Shown in pieces: positions 1 through 12,989 of a stretch of 64,000 nucleotides of DNA (positions are counted from its first letter, which is position 1; each line of letters starts with the position of its first letter). The stretch comes from Cruorifilaria tuberocauda (lineage: Eukaryota; Nematoda; Chromadorea; Rhabditida; Onchocercidae): NCBI GenBank assembly GCA_013365365.1, contig JABVXU010000196.1:1-64000 (forward strand), written 5' to 3'. The notes below the pieces were generated by a model that had not been told where the DNA came from, did no database searches, and was given only the letters and a program-made list of their open reading frames with translations. Both the position numbers and the translations under genes were made by a program.

Positions 1-3000
1 GAATAAAATCAGATTGAGAAACAAATGCATGAAACACATTTATCCATGCATCGTGCAAACTTCAGACTGTATTTGATGAAATTTTGCAATTTTGGAGTCT
101 AACCGGAAGCAAGTCAAATTTACGTGAAATTTTACTGCATCTGAGAGTGTACGCAATAACATATTTAAAACTTGACAAACTGAAATTACGACAATTTTAG
201 AAAATGATTTCCACTGCTTTTGTACTCAAATCAATTTGTTACGGAAATAAAAAGTCATTATAGAACATTAACGTTTATTTTATTTTTGCGCCATATCATA
301 ATTACATTTTGCGCGCTTTGTTGTGCTAACCAATATACTTGTGACGAGTAGACATACCTTTATATTCGTTGAACATGCAAATATATTCATTTGATGTAAG
401 TTACAAACTGGAAATGAAAGGTGTTCAAATGATAGCTTGCTGAATAATTTTTACATTGGAATCACTTAAGTGAAATATTTTGACGAATTCATTCATAATT
501 CTTGAGCTGTTAATATGAAAATTATTAGAAAAAGTAAAAATTTGAAATGAACTTATCCAACTATTTAATCAAAATTGTTGCAATGCCAATAAAATTATAA
601 ATAAAGACTGGCAATTTGGTTTAAAAATTTGTATCTCAAATTCGTTTATCAATGTCTAATAGAAAAAAGATAAAGCGTATACATGATTCCCTGAATTTGC
701 TCATCGATGCGTGTATCATGAAAACATTGTAACATGCAATTTGTTGCTATTTTTCATTATTATCAGTATTTATTATTTAACATTGTTATCCTTACTATTT
801 ATTATTTGTTATTTGCTTAATTATCATTATCGTCGTCGCTGTTGTTGTCATTGCCGCTATTACTATTATTATTAGAATCAATATTATTTGTTAATTAGGG
901 AAGCAATCCGACATTTGTTGAAATGTTATGATTATTATAATTGATAAGATGTTGAAAGAAAAGAATAGGATGGCCTGGAACGACCTTATTTTGATCCTTA
1001 TCAGTTCCAGTCATCGACTATCAACATTTTCTAACTTATGGGTCATTTTCCCATTGTTTCTCAACATTTATAATATTCATTTATTCCGCTGATTTACTAT
1101 TATACAGAGACTATCGTCAAATTTTTTGCATTGCAATTTTTCAACGAAATTTATTTCTTATCAAAATTGTTGGTTTTGTATATTGGAATATTAATTAAAA
1201 AGGAACGACATTTCTCTTTTACGGTTATGACATTGTATTTAATGAAAGTAACAGTTTCTTAATGGTATACAAAACTGTTCAATTTACTTCTTTTTCATTC
1301 ATTGCATTTCTAATTTTTATTCGCTTGATTTTATGTCTTATTTGAAATTGGAATCTTAATTAGTAGTACATTGGCAACAATAGATACACTACACATGAAA
1401 TATTAACTTTTCGACGAAATCATCATAATCTTGATTTCAAATATCTTATAAGAAGAGGATAGTTCATTTTACTTCTATATGGTATTTGTTGAAAAAGGTC
1501 AAAATTTCCATTTATTCAAATTTTGCAATAAAAAAGGTAATGCATTCAAACTTTATAAATCCAAGAATTTTTCAAATATTATAATAACTCTAAAAAACTT
1601 TTGAAATTCTACTAATTAAACAAGTGATATAAATAATATTTAAATAATATGATATGATACGTCAGCAATGAATGTGATAAATAACAATAAAGCAGTAATA
1701 ATTTTTTATTAAGTTTTCCTGATATTTCATTTTTATGTGAATGGCATTAATAGTAAGTAAACGAGAAATAAGGCTGAATTCAAGGAAAATATTATTTAAA
1801 CTTGGTTATCATCAACTAATACTGTACCTAGCTTTTCCATTAATTTCAAATTCAATTTTACGTGAACTTCGAGTGAAGTTATCATTAGTGGAATTATTAA
1901 GTTTCTTATTTTACAACTATTATCAAGCATGTTTTTTTCTCTTTTGTTTCAGTCTCAACTTACTCTCAACTTTTCATAATCTATAAATTCATGCATACGT
2001 ATTGGTTTGGATAAAAGTAGTGAAAGTTTCCTTTTTGGCTCAATTTTTCCTCTTTTTAAGACAATAATTGCTTACATCAAATGAAAATGGCTGCAAAATA
2101 TGCATAAATAAATAAATTTATAGTGCAAAATGCTTATATCGATAATGTTTTATTTATGTATGCGACAATTTAACAAAGTAACCAAAGCTTTTTCCTCTTT
2201 TCCTTTTGTATTGTACAACTATTATTTATAATAAAAGAAAACGAAAAAATAAAATTTTCAATATTTGAATTTTGGTGTAATTTTTGTTTTATAATTTTGT
2301 TCAGCAAAGCTAGGTTAATATAAATTATATCGATGTACATGTTTTAATTTGCGTATTTTCAAAATATAAAAATCGATCTTCCTAATAATTGTCTTTCTAT
2401 AATTTGTTACATTAAACAAGCAAATAAATAAATATTTCTTCTTCTATAAATAAAGAAAATAAGTGTTCCAATAAGAAAAAAACTTTGAATTTTCTTTCTC
2501 TTCTACCACTTTTTAAAATAATTTCCCTAAAATACCTCAATGTGCAATGACAATGCTGATTTTTATTTGAAATTCAAATTTAATAAATTTCTTGTTTTTA
2601 GACAATTACTTAAATGAATTGAAATCATACTGGATTATTTACAATATGGATTGCTGTAATTTTTTTATGAGATTCTTTTTGAGGGATTGTGACACAATTG
2701 GATAGTAGTGAATGTTTGAATTTTGATGTTATAAGACAATTTTCAGGATTTATCGAAGTAAGAGTAATCGCTGATCGTTCTTTACTCGTTGACCCGTGAG
2801 AAAAACTTAAGGTAGGATTATTGATTATAAGATTACTTTGTTTCTAAGTAGTAATTGAGTAGTTTGAATATATTCCATCTAGTTGGATGGTGCTCGATGA
2901 GTACTGTTGATAGTGAACTAAAGAATTAGTCATTTTCCAGACGAAATTAATGATAGTGAAAAAAGAGTCACAGCTATTTTGTATATGAAACTGATCGTGA

Positions 3001-3782
3001 AGAAGAATCACTTAGTCATCTGAGAGATCAAACTAGCTAGTGATAAACAGGAAATTATTGATAGAAATTATCAATAATGGCATACATCAAAAAACATTTA
3101 AAGCATTTGCTATCATTCGACCGAGAACATACAACAATGTTTGAAGAATACAATGATTATTCAACCATTTTTATATAATACAAGAAATAAGCGGGCGACA
3201 ATCTATTTCTATAGGTAAAACAATCTACTGAAATGCCAAACGAACGTCTCATTTCAATCTTCCGACTCAAAGAAAAAGAGAAAAGGGAATAAATTAGTTG
3301 AAATTTTGATGAATGCATAAAAACCACCAAAAGATTCTTCTCAAATTTGTTCATCCAAACTAACTTAATGTACTTACGTCATATCAATCATTGTCGGGGG
3401 TAACAAATCTTCCCAATCTTTCAATCTTCATGCATATATCACCTCATCTTCTAATACCGCCAGTTGATATCAGAAGATAATCCGACGGTTAAATCTTGCA
3501 GAATAGTAATGAAGCAGATACTGCAAATTTTTGTTACATTACTATTTAAACTGTTCAACATCCAAATTTTATAGGTTTTACCGAGCCTATCTGATAATTT
3601 GAATTTAATTATTAATTCGTTGATATAATAATTAGGCTAAAAAGTTACGATCGTTCCTTACATTGAAAGTAATCCAATCAAAATTTACAGAATTTATATT
3701 TAATCATTTGTGTTTACAAAGTTATACATCAATGACAGTTTGTATTTGTCTAGCTAGAAGCAAACATTTTGCAGGAATTGTC
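1..3782. other. AT-rich region upstream of the bZIP gene, no gene seen
   Basis: No open frame here has convincing coding character or flanking splice sites; the longest (1741-1986, +) is low-complexity. A trinucleotide-like ATT/GTT/GCT run lies near 770-885. The last part is expected to hold the promoter of the bZIP gene, and an acceptor-like TTTTGCAG just before its ATG suggests a 5' UTR intron or spliced-leader site. Confidence 0.6.
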
Positions 3783-6700
3783 ATGGATCCAATGGACGAG
3801 GAAGATTGGTGCCAGACTGACAGAAGTGATTTCATCAAGGATGACTGTCTCGTTTCATCATTTCAATCATCAGACCTGCAATACTACGCTGACTGTTATA
3901 ATAAAGGTGGCAGTGCTTGTCAGGACGCCCACTGCTTGCTTCAGTCGAGCAAGACTGAAACAACCACTGAATATGCAGATATCATCAGTGATAACGATAT
4001 GATGAGCCTGGATGCCATTCATATGCCACTGGAAGAGCAATTGAATTTGGCTTCCAACCTTTTTGATGTAAAAATCCCACTAAACAGCAATTATCCAAAT
4101 GGTATGTTCCACAAATCATCAGATAATTTTTTGACGATATATGTGTACACGTAATTTTCACGTGACTCATACGCTTTTTCTTGCCTTTAGTTTCTTTCAA
4201 AACCTTCTCAATTCTGCTTTCCTCTTTCATTAGTAGGGCTGAATTCATGCTAGCCTTACTTTTCACTATATGTGGAAGAAAAAAAAACTTCTGCTAAGAA
4301 TTTTTTTGCATATCATTTCTGCCATTAAAAAACATTCTTGAAGAATTTTTTGCCAAGTTAAGAAATTTGTTGCTTTTGAATAATTTGAGCATTTTATCGC
4401 GGAGCAGTTCTCCAGTATTAGATTTTCTTCTTCCGTACTTCTCACTTTTTCTCTTTTACCATTTCTCCCTGCCCTCATTAACCACCGCGAGAAAGTTTGA
4501 ATAGTACCTATTTGCAATCTTTCAAATGCTTTCAAAAACTAGCTATTCCATTCTTTTCGAATCCTAAATTTATATTTACATCATTTCAATTTAAAAATAA
4601 AAAATTTGAATTTTAGTATCGGAAACGCTCTCTTTAAATAGATCAAACTCTTCGTCATCTTCTAAAACTGAAAGTAACGGTAAGATTTCCTTTTTTTTAA
4701 CTTGAAATTTGATGAAATTTAATTCTCTATTATGTAATAATAAAATATAATTCAGCTCATTGTTTGCGCAAACAGAATTTCCATTCTTTGGAAAACTTTG
4801 CTTTCCTGTTTTCGCTGGAAGAATTATTTCCTATTGTTTGCTCACTAAGCATTTAATATTTCTCAAATTGTTTCAATCTTCGAAAAATTTAATTTTTATC
4901 TCCAAGCGATGAAAAATCGGATCAATTTTTCTCTTTTAATTTTACCTCAAACAATTTCAAATACAAATAAAAGAACATTTCTCTGTCGTTGCTTTCTTCT
5001 GTGACGCACTTTTCATAAATTTAACTTTGAAGTGATCTCATTCTTACTCTCTACAAAAACGTGTAAAATTTAATTTCGCCTTTCTTAATTTATTTGATCT
5101 CTTTTCACTTCACACTTATGGAAACAGTTGAGACGCTGTGGCAAAAATCATTAAAGTTTTAAGAAATGAAATTTTTTTTTCAACTCTATTCTCGTTAATA
5201 ATAAATGAGTTGACGACATAAATCTATCATTACCTACCTAAACACAAAGAGAAAACTTTTCGAAATTCTGATCGTTAACTTTTATTTCATTCATTTTTTC
5301 CTCAAAATTCGATAAATCTAACATAATTCGCAAAAGTATGTAATTTCGAAGCATTCATAAATTTCACATTGGAAAGAATTGGAAGAAAAATTTTGATAAA
5401 ATTTGATATTTTTAATTGAAAGTTTATCTATACAACAATTGCTTTTTATCTTCTATCTTTTTTTATTGAACTACACGATTTACCGTTTTACAAATCATTT
5501 TGTAAAGCAAACTTTAAGTTGACAAACACCTTAATGATCACACAGTTATATATATGATACTATAAGATCAATTTTTATGAAATTTCAGAAATCCAATGAT
5601 ACGACAATCATTATATATTGATATAAGTTCAACATAATTAATTTTGATTCTTATATTTGAATTTCGAAGAAAATAGCATTCCCATTAACACTGAAAACAC
5701 TTTTGTTACGAATCAGAAAGCCATGAAAAGGTCATAAAGTCAACAGATAACTGAATAATGCTGGAATGTTTTCATAATTTATTACAGAACCATTTTAATT
5801 CAGAAACATTTCGTCCATCGTCCACAACAACTGGACAATCATTTCTGGAAGAAGAAGAATTTCATGTTGAACTGAAGGCATACGCTAAGACACGGCAAAA
5901 AATGCATGAAATGGCTGTCAAGCAAAAACTTATCACCGAGCAGGTCATTGTAACAATGATTATTTGTGTTTCTACTTGTAAGGAAAAATCATACTTTTAT
6001 TTAACAAATAAAATAAATGCTAAGTACTGATACTTTTTCTCTTTACTGAAAGAAAGAAAAATAAACTTCAGACAAGTAAGCGAATTTTATTCGGCATAAT
6101 TAAAGCTTAATTTTAGAATTGCTTATATATCACTTAAGAAAAGGCAAATGAATAATTTAAATAATTCATCTAAGATGAATTTTAATTTTATTCCAAATTA
6201 CGATATTCTTTTCAAAATTTTAATTTTTAAATTTAGCAAACTCAAATCTGATAAACAAAAATTTTCAATTCAGAAAAGTTTACACTATGAAACTGAATTT
6301 TCCATTTTAATTTGTTACTTTTATTCAGGATCCGAAAGGTCACGGATTTCTATATCTGTCATCTGAAGAAAAACGGGCTTTACTTCAGGAGGGCTATAAA
6401 TTGCCCACTATGTTACCATTAACGAAATCCGAGGAGGAAGCATTAAAAGTTATCAGACGGAAAATTAAAAATAAGATTAGATAATAATTTATTATTTTGC
6501 AAATATTAAACTTTTTCTTAAAACTTTTTGCAAAGTTTCTTTTTTCTTAGTATTTATTCTTTAATGTTTTTTCCATTCTGATAAACTGCTAAATTAGAAA
6601 TTTTCTGTTTTTCTCAAGCATTCCATCCATCCGTTATTTGCTTTATTAAATGAAACACATTACGTCAGACCTCTTCATTTGTCCATTAATTTATTCGTCC

Positions 6701-7374
6701 GTTACCATTCCTTTTTAACTTTAAAATTTAATTTTTTATCAATTTTAGTAAAATTGCGGTAATTTTCAGTTGTCTGCACAGGAAAGTCGTCGGAAACGGA
6801 AAGAATACATGAATGCGCTTGAAAAGAGAATTCAGTATTACCGCGCTGAAAATTCAGCACTGAAATTGAAGGTTTACTTGAACTTTTTAAATGAACTTTA
6901 ATTTTTGATCAATGTTCTATTCATCCATAAGATTTCAAATGCTATGATCAGCTTCGTTTTGCTTGAATTTAAAAAAAGAAAAACGATGCAAAAATTTCAT
7001 TGCTGTAAATGACCAAAGAATAAATTGAATGTTTATGGAAAATTAAGTGCTAATTAAATTAATTGATAAAGTGGCAAGAATCATCAAGAAAATTTAGCAA
7101 TGGTCAATATCTGGTATCGAGTAAAATATAAAATTTATACTTATATGTTCATATATACCTTCATGCTAATTAGGTGATAATCATATTTGTACGATCGCTA
7201 TTTTGAAAAGTTTCCATCAATGTATTACATACCAAATTTCAGTTAAAGGATTTGGAACAATGGAATCGAAGTTTAGTAATTGAGTTAAGGAATCTAAAAA
7301 CGGCAATCACGTCAAATCACAACACGGAATACCATCCTTCATGTCCAACACATAATACTACCACAGTTAACTAA
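3783..7374 (+). CDS. CREB3-family bZIP transcription factor without a transmembrane segment
   Basis: Six exons: 3783-4101, 4617-4679, 5804-5943, 6329-6475, 6770-6871, 7243-7374; 300 residues. Residues 1-174 are an acidic, Ser-rich likely activation region. Residues about 190-213 carry the CREB3-type block next to the basic region ([20 protein letters not shown]). The basic region follows (RRKIKNK then [13 protein letters not shown], about 216-237), then a leucine zipper to about 278. This order is diagnostic of the CREB3/OASIS/CREBH group, whose usual members are ER-anchored and released by proteolysis. Here the chain ends about 20 residues after the zipper in a polar tail ending TTTVN, with no hydrophobic segment, so the model predicts a constitutively nuclear factor. 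The exon 4 donor is non-canonical (AAG followed by ATTAGA). The ATG lies 8 nt after a CAG acceptor. Possible polyA signal at 7948. Confidence 0.85.
6474..6479 (+). other. Non-canonical 5' splice site (AT instead of GT) in the bZIP gene
   Basis: Homology to the CREB3 basic region places the exon end exactly at the codon AAG (6473-6475). The intron then starts ATTAGA instead of GTTAGA, while its acceptor (TTTTCAG, exon at 6770) is normal. Without splicing the frame stops two codons later. A canonical GT exists 27 nt earlier, after position 6448, in the same phase, but using it would delete nine residues of the basic region. Confidence 0.7.
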
Positions 7375-7657
7375 TCGACACGAATCATTTTTATTTTATT
7401 TATTTTTCCGATTATTTCAAGTAGTAAAACTTTAATCAAATTTAGCCAGAAAAAGGACTGTTTAACAAAATACCATTATTCATTATATGTTTGCATTAGA
7501 TAGTAGCAATTTTCTCGTCAAAATATTACTTGTAAGGAGGCATTGCTTTTATTAAAATTTAATTTCCATTGAGCAATTGATTTTAATAAGGAATAAAACT
7601 TTTATTTACCATTCTTTTTTGCACACATACTTTCTGTATATTTGTAAATCCAATATT

Positions 7658-7737
<80 letters not shown>

Positions 7738-8851
7738 TAATTGTTATGTTAACTATTCATCTTTTTTTAACTTTATTAAACAGCAGGGATTAAGATTTAT
7801 GGCTGTTTACATATAAGTCACATTGTTTCATTAGTTAGATTTTAAATTAGTGACATGCTAAGAGGGCTATCTTATACTTACGACTGTTTTGTTTGCATGC
7901 AAAAGCTTTATTCTTTATTGTAAAGTTAAATGTGAAATTTAATTGTAAATAAAAACTTATCAAATAAATTTAGTAATAACACGATATTATATTTTAATTC
8001 AATATCGAATAGGCCAAATATTGGGTTAATTTATACAAAACTTTTATTAAATAATATGGTAGGTTATTTCCTGACATTCATACTTATAAATATGAATGAT
8101 AAAAAGAAATTATAATACAGCTATGCTGCATTTCTTAGATACGATTATTCAATTTTTATTTCAAAATATATTTCGGTAAAGGTTCCACAACTTATTTTTC
8201 TTTCTTTATTTTTGCTCAAAAGTTTTTATAATTTTCTAGTAATTTTTTACAAGCATTCCTTTCAATGATAAATGTATTCTAGCGCATTTTTGAAGTTTTC
8301 CAATTAAAAAAAGCAGTAGCATTAAGTGAATATTATTATCGACTTTGAAATATTCATTATTAATTTCTTTATAAGTGTCGCTCAGCTCTAATATACAATT
8401 ACCTGTTTCAAACAATATACAACAAAGTTTGATTTCACTTCGTGTTTCTTCTCGGGTAATGTAAAAATGAATGGAATTTGCCATTCACTTTGACATTTTC
8501 ATTATTTTCTTCGCTTTTGAAACTTTTAATTTATGTATTTTTAAATATTTGCCAAAGTATTCGTTAAAATAACAAAATAACATATGAAAGTTGATAGTCT
8601 CTTTGATATCATTTTTTAGATTCTTTTAAAATTAAATTTTCAATTCACACATTTCGAAATCTGCCAAAATATTTGTCAGCACAACAATGGATAAAAGCTG
8701 ACAATCACTATAATTAGATGAGAAAAGTATGATTACTACTAGTTCATAATCACAGTCGTTCTCACCTGTTTGCTCGGATAATTACCTGTACTAGATCTAT
8801 CCATCACTCCATGTAATGCTCGTTGTAATCGCCTGCGTCACTTTTGTCGAC
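7375..8851. other. Spacer with 3' UTR and ATT microsatellite
   Basis: Contains the bZIP 3' end (AATAAA at 7948-7953), the ATT array, and the presumed promoter of the next gene. No coding signal was recognised. Confidence 0.6.
7663..7733 (+). repeat. (ATT)n microsatellite
   Basis: An uninterrupted run of about 23 ATT/TTA units. It creates an artificial poly-tyrosine frame. It is likely length-polymorphic. Confidence 0.97.
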
Positions 8852-11800
8852 ATGCTACTTCCGCTTTTCGTCTTTCTCTTTACTTTTTTAAGGTAAAAAT
8901 TTCTAAGCTAAAAAAACAAACAATTAGCCTTTATTTTTTACAAATTCTTTACAAATAACTTTTGAAGATATCAATGAAGTGCTTTATTGTAATATCATTA
9001 ATAATCGCTAATGTTGTTATTATATTTTAATAATTTAATTAATATCAATTGGCAATTATCACTGGTTTTTTTTCATGCTAATTGCATCAGCCTATTTTCA
9101 AATTTCCTTACAATCATTTAAGAATTTTCAATAAAAAATAGTTTTAGAAATTCAGAATTCGTTTTTGAAAAACATTCAAAGAAAAAAGTTTAATAAAAAA
9201 AAGTTCTTTTTCCAATTGTTTTTCATTTTTATCGTTGACAAAAATTATTCCACTGGAAGTTTCCGTAAAAAGTTCACATATAACTGAAAATATGTTTAGT
9301 AAAGTATATCGTAAGTATTGCTTATTGAATTAGTGAAACATCGATTATTTGAAATTAACGAAATAATTTTCTGTAAATAGCATAAATCGATTTGAATATT
9401 TCCATTCCTCTTGCTGAAAGATGAGTTTCAAGAACGTGAAATGCTTGAGAACTAAAATTTGAAAATAATTTATAGAAATGTGAAAACTCGTTAGCAAATA
9501 GAAATAATCAATTAGAATAATTCTCCTTCTAAGAGATAATTTCGGCATATTAATGAGTTATAACAGTAAAAAGAGATTGAGAATAAATAGTGAATGATAT
9601 TGCTGAAGGTTACATCAACATTATCTCATTCGGAATTAAAAACCAGAATTTTATATTTTTGATCCGACTCCGACAAATTTATAATTTTTTTTTCTGAGTA
9701 GATTGTACTGAATTTTTTCTATTCATTTGATAAACACACTTGTTGTGTTTTCTTTCCCAAAAAGTATTTAGCATATATTACTGCTAATGAATAGAAATTA
9801 GCATAACAATTAATATTAAAAATATTTAATAGCATAACAATTAATATTAAAAAGTATTCTCCTTCGATATGTGCTCTTCTGCAGTTCTGGTTGTTCTCAA
9901 GCGGTAAATGAAAATAATTTACCGTTACCTTTGCTTACCGGATACGGAATGGATATATGTCGCTATATGTCCTGTCCATACGGCCAACAATGCTTAAACG
10001 GCACGTAACGATTTATTTCTTATTTTGCTTCCTTCTAAAAACTTTTTTGTTTGCTAAACTTCAGAACTTGGAGCTTCTAAAATTACTTGAAAGGAAAATT
10101 AGCGTAACAATTAAAAAATTGAAGATTGAGAGTATTTTAAAATTTGAAATAAAAAAACTTAGTAAAATAAAAATTTATCTAACATTTATGAAAATATAAA
10201 ATGAATGTAAGTGACTGTAATCGAATGAACTAAGCTCTTCATACTCTAAATTTAAAGAATAATTATATATTGCTGTGCTAATATGCTAATGTCAATATTA
10301 TTTTTATTAATATGTAAATTAATAAGTCAATTATAAATCATTAATATTAGTGTGCATTTGCCAAAGCATTGATATCATAGTGTTAATGTTAATGAGTCGT
10401 AATTTTATACAAATATACGTTAAGGAGTATGTTGGAGTAACACACCTCTTCTTACTACCACAATTACAATTCCAAACAATTTCAATCCTTTTCCAATCGG
10501 TCAGAATATTTACTCTGGATATTTGAATCCATCGTTAACCACGAACCCGTGGTTTACCGGTCGGTCGGGATTTCTACCTACTGTGAGCGGACGAAGTTTG
10601 TTTCCTAATTACTTTGCTTAAAATTAAGCATAATTAATGCTGATTGTTTAATCGAAACATTGATTATTGTGTAAATTAATGAAATTTTTGAAAATGAATT
10701 TGTTCTCAAAATTCAAAAATATGGATGATAAATTCTAATTTTAAGACGACTTTTTTTGCTAATTTTAGGATTTTTAGAATTATAGATTGCTTTTCATTCA
10801 GTGTATTATTTTATCATTGTCATCAATAATAAAATAATATAATAAATAAGTCTTTTTAATTTTATCATTGCTATCAATCGTCGCTACATTTCTTAGATTC
10901 ATTGATACCTTAATAAAGCATAAAGTAATATGCACCCATGCCATTCAGTATTTTCAGAAATAGAAATTTTGTATCATTGAAGTGACATTTTCAATTTTTA
11001 AATTGCAAGTGTTATGATAAATTCCGGTCTTAAATGCAGCAAATATCGCTATGGTTGTGCAATAATATTAATTGTATGAATGAAATCGGTTGCAGTATGC
11101 CCAACGAAAGTTAGCTGTTACGGTGGTCAAACGTGTTTGCGTGGTGGATGTTTTTATGGAACAACAGCGTATAACTCTGGTAATATCATATTTCATAATT
11201 AAAAATTCAAAACTTGAAATTATTTTTGCATAAATCCTCTAATAATTGCACGTATAATAGTAATTGATTAGACAGATGAGATATTTTCAAATTGCATCAT
11301 TATAGTCATTTATCACTTTATTATTTTAATATTTACCGTGTAAATCAATAAATTTAAATTATTTGTCACAAAGAAATCTTAAATTTTTGCTGATAGTAAA
11401 GATTAAAGCATTTTAGGAACACAGTCATGCACTTCAACGGAACAATGTCCGAGTGGTCAAATATGTGTCAATGATTTCTGCTTACCGAGCAATATCGCTC
11501 AAATTGGAAATCAAAATCAGCTGTTGCTTATATGTATGTAATATTAGTTCGCACTAAATATTAAATATAAAAAGCTAGTTTCTTCAATGTAGTCTGAAGA
11601 AAATTGAGTTTTACTATAATGAATTTCAAATTTCATAATTAATAACTGATTTCTAACACAATTTTCAAGCAAGCGGAAAAAAGGAGCAGCAGTAATGATA
11701 GGATTGTATCAGACATTTTTAACAACAAACAAATATTAATAAAAACAAAATCAAAATCAAAATAATTCTTACTTGATCTCTTAGGACCTGTTCATCATCA

Positions 11801-12688
11801 CTTATTAAAACTTAATGTAGTGTAAGTTTTCTTTTTTCTGAATTTCAGCTTGTTCAACTGGCGCACCTTGTCCAGTAGGTTATTATTGCGTTAATGGATT
11901 TTGTTCTCAAAATGCTCTAACGTCAACTTTTGGTAACTTCAATATAATCTTTTACTTAACCTTTCTTAAATTAGTAATAGCATTACAACAACTTGGCTAC
12001 AAGGAAAACCAACTTTACCTGCCAACTGTCCATTAATTCGTAATATTTCTATGAAACTTGATTTCATTTGAAGAGATCCGAGTAAAACAACCGGAAGTTA
12101 GTATAAAATACTCATTTCAACGTTTACACTATTTCCTTTATACAAACCGGAAAAGTTCTCCCCAACAAGTAGAATTATTAAGACATTAAGAATTTTTCAC
12201 AACAAATCAGTTTTATTTCAGATAGTACAAATACAATAAAAATGATCTTTTAGAACCTTTTCATCATCACTTATTAAAATATTCCATACCTTTTTACGAA
12301 TGTTTATTCTTTATCGAATAATAGGAACTTGAAATATATTTTAAAGTATTATATTAAAATGCTCTTTGGTATTATTTTTTAATTTAACTACATAGACGGA
12401 ACTGATTAATGCATAAGTTTTGTTACAGCTATTATTAAATTGTCCGATTTCACAAGAATTTCACAATAATAAATTTTGGAATTTTAAGTTTCTCCTCTCC
12501 TCTAATCGATTATTTTACATCCCGATAATTCACAATAATTTTAATTTTTTCAACGACCATAGCTAAATACAATGAAATCGAAAACTTCAATCAAAAGAGA
12601 ATTTACAGGATGCTCACATAGCTCATGTCCACCGGGAATGATGTGTTACGGGGGACGATGTACAAGTTCTAGTTTCTTTGGGAAATGA
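8852..12688 (+). CDS. Secreted protein with five cysteine-rich repeats
   Basis: Seven exons: 8852-8892, 9885-10004, 10438-10595, 11096-11179, 11417-11533, 11849-11932, 12609-12688; 227 residues, all phases consistent. The N-terminus [18 protein letters not shown] is a probable signal peptide. Five copies follow of a short module with spacing C-x4/5-C-x5-C-x4-C, e.g. [19 protein letters not shown] and [19 protein letters not shown]; the third cysteine is usually followed by hydrophobic-N/G-G. Copy 1 lacks the fourth cysteine and is followed by a Thr/Pro/Asn-rich linker of about 50 residues in exon 3. Copies 2-5 each sit on their own exon, bounded by phase 1 introns, so the module has probably spread by exon duplication. 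It resembles nematode EB-like cysteine modules of secreted proteins; no enzymatic function is implied. Exon 3 uses a GTTTGT donor; a stronger-looking GTGAGC at 10583 gives the wrong phase. PolyA signal at 12764. Confidence 0.82.
9799..9853 (+). repeat. Short tandem duplication (31-nt unit)
   Basis: A 24-nt segment starting TAGCATAACAATTAATATTA occurs at 9799-9822 and again at 9830-9853, in intron 1 of the cysteine-repeat gene. Confidence 0.85.
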
Positions 12689-12763
12689 TCAAAATATCAT
12701 ATGAAATATGATTATCTGTAAATAATATCGTCCAAGAACAATTATTAATTCAATTCTTATATT

Positions 12764-12769
12764 AATAAA
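12764..12769 (+). promoter_or_regulatory. Polyadenylation signal, cysteine-repeat gene
   Basis: AATAAA 75 nt after the stop codon, in the roughly 300 bp convergent spacer shared with the collagen gene on the other strand. Confidence 0.5.
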
Positions 12770-12989
12770 ATGCATCCTTAATTGAAATTCTTATGACTTC
12801 ATGCATTTGACTGAAAAATACAAAGCATTGTAATTAAAATTGAAATTTAATTTGAAAAATAATAAATAGTAAAATTGAAAATGGGAATGGAAGGAATGCG
12901 TGACTAATAAATAGTGCAAGAAGTTCTGCTTGCAATATTAATCACCTTAAAACTTGTTTAAAAAAGTATAGAATAAGGCAACTGATGAA

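Noticed and set aside
1741..1986. 81-residue plus-strand frame
   Set aside because: Low-complexity, no upstream acceptor and no recognisable motif.
7577..7816. Frame with a long tyrosine run
   Set aside because: Product of the ATT microsatellite.
10583..10588. GTGAGC as the exon 3 donor of the cysteine-repeat gene
   Set aside because: Good consensus but phase 0, which would put the next cysteine exon out of frame; GTTTGT at 10596 fits.
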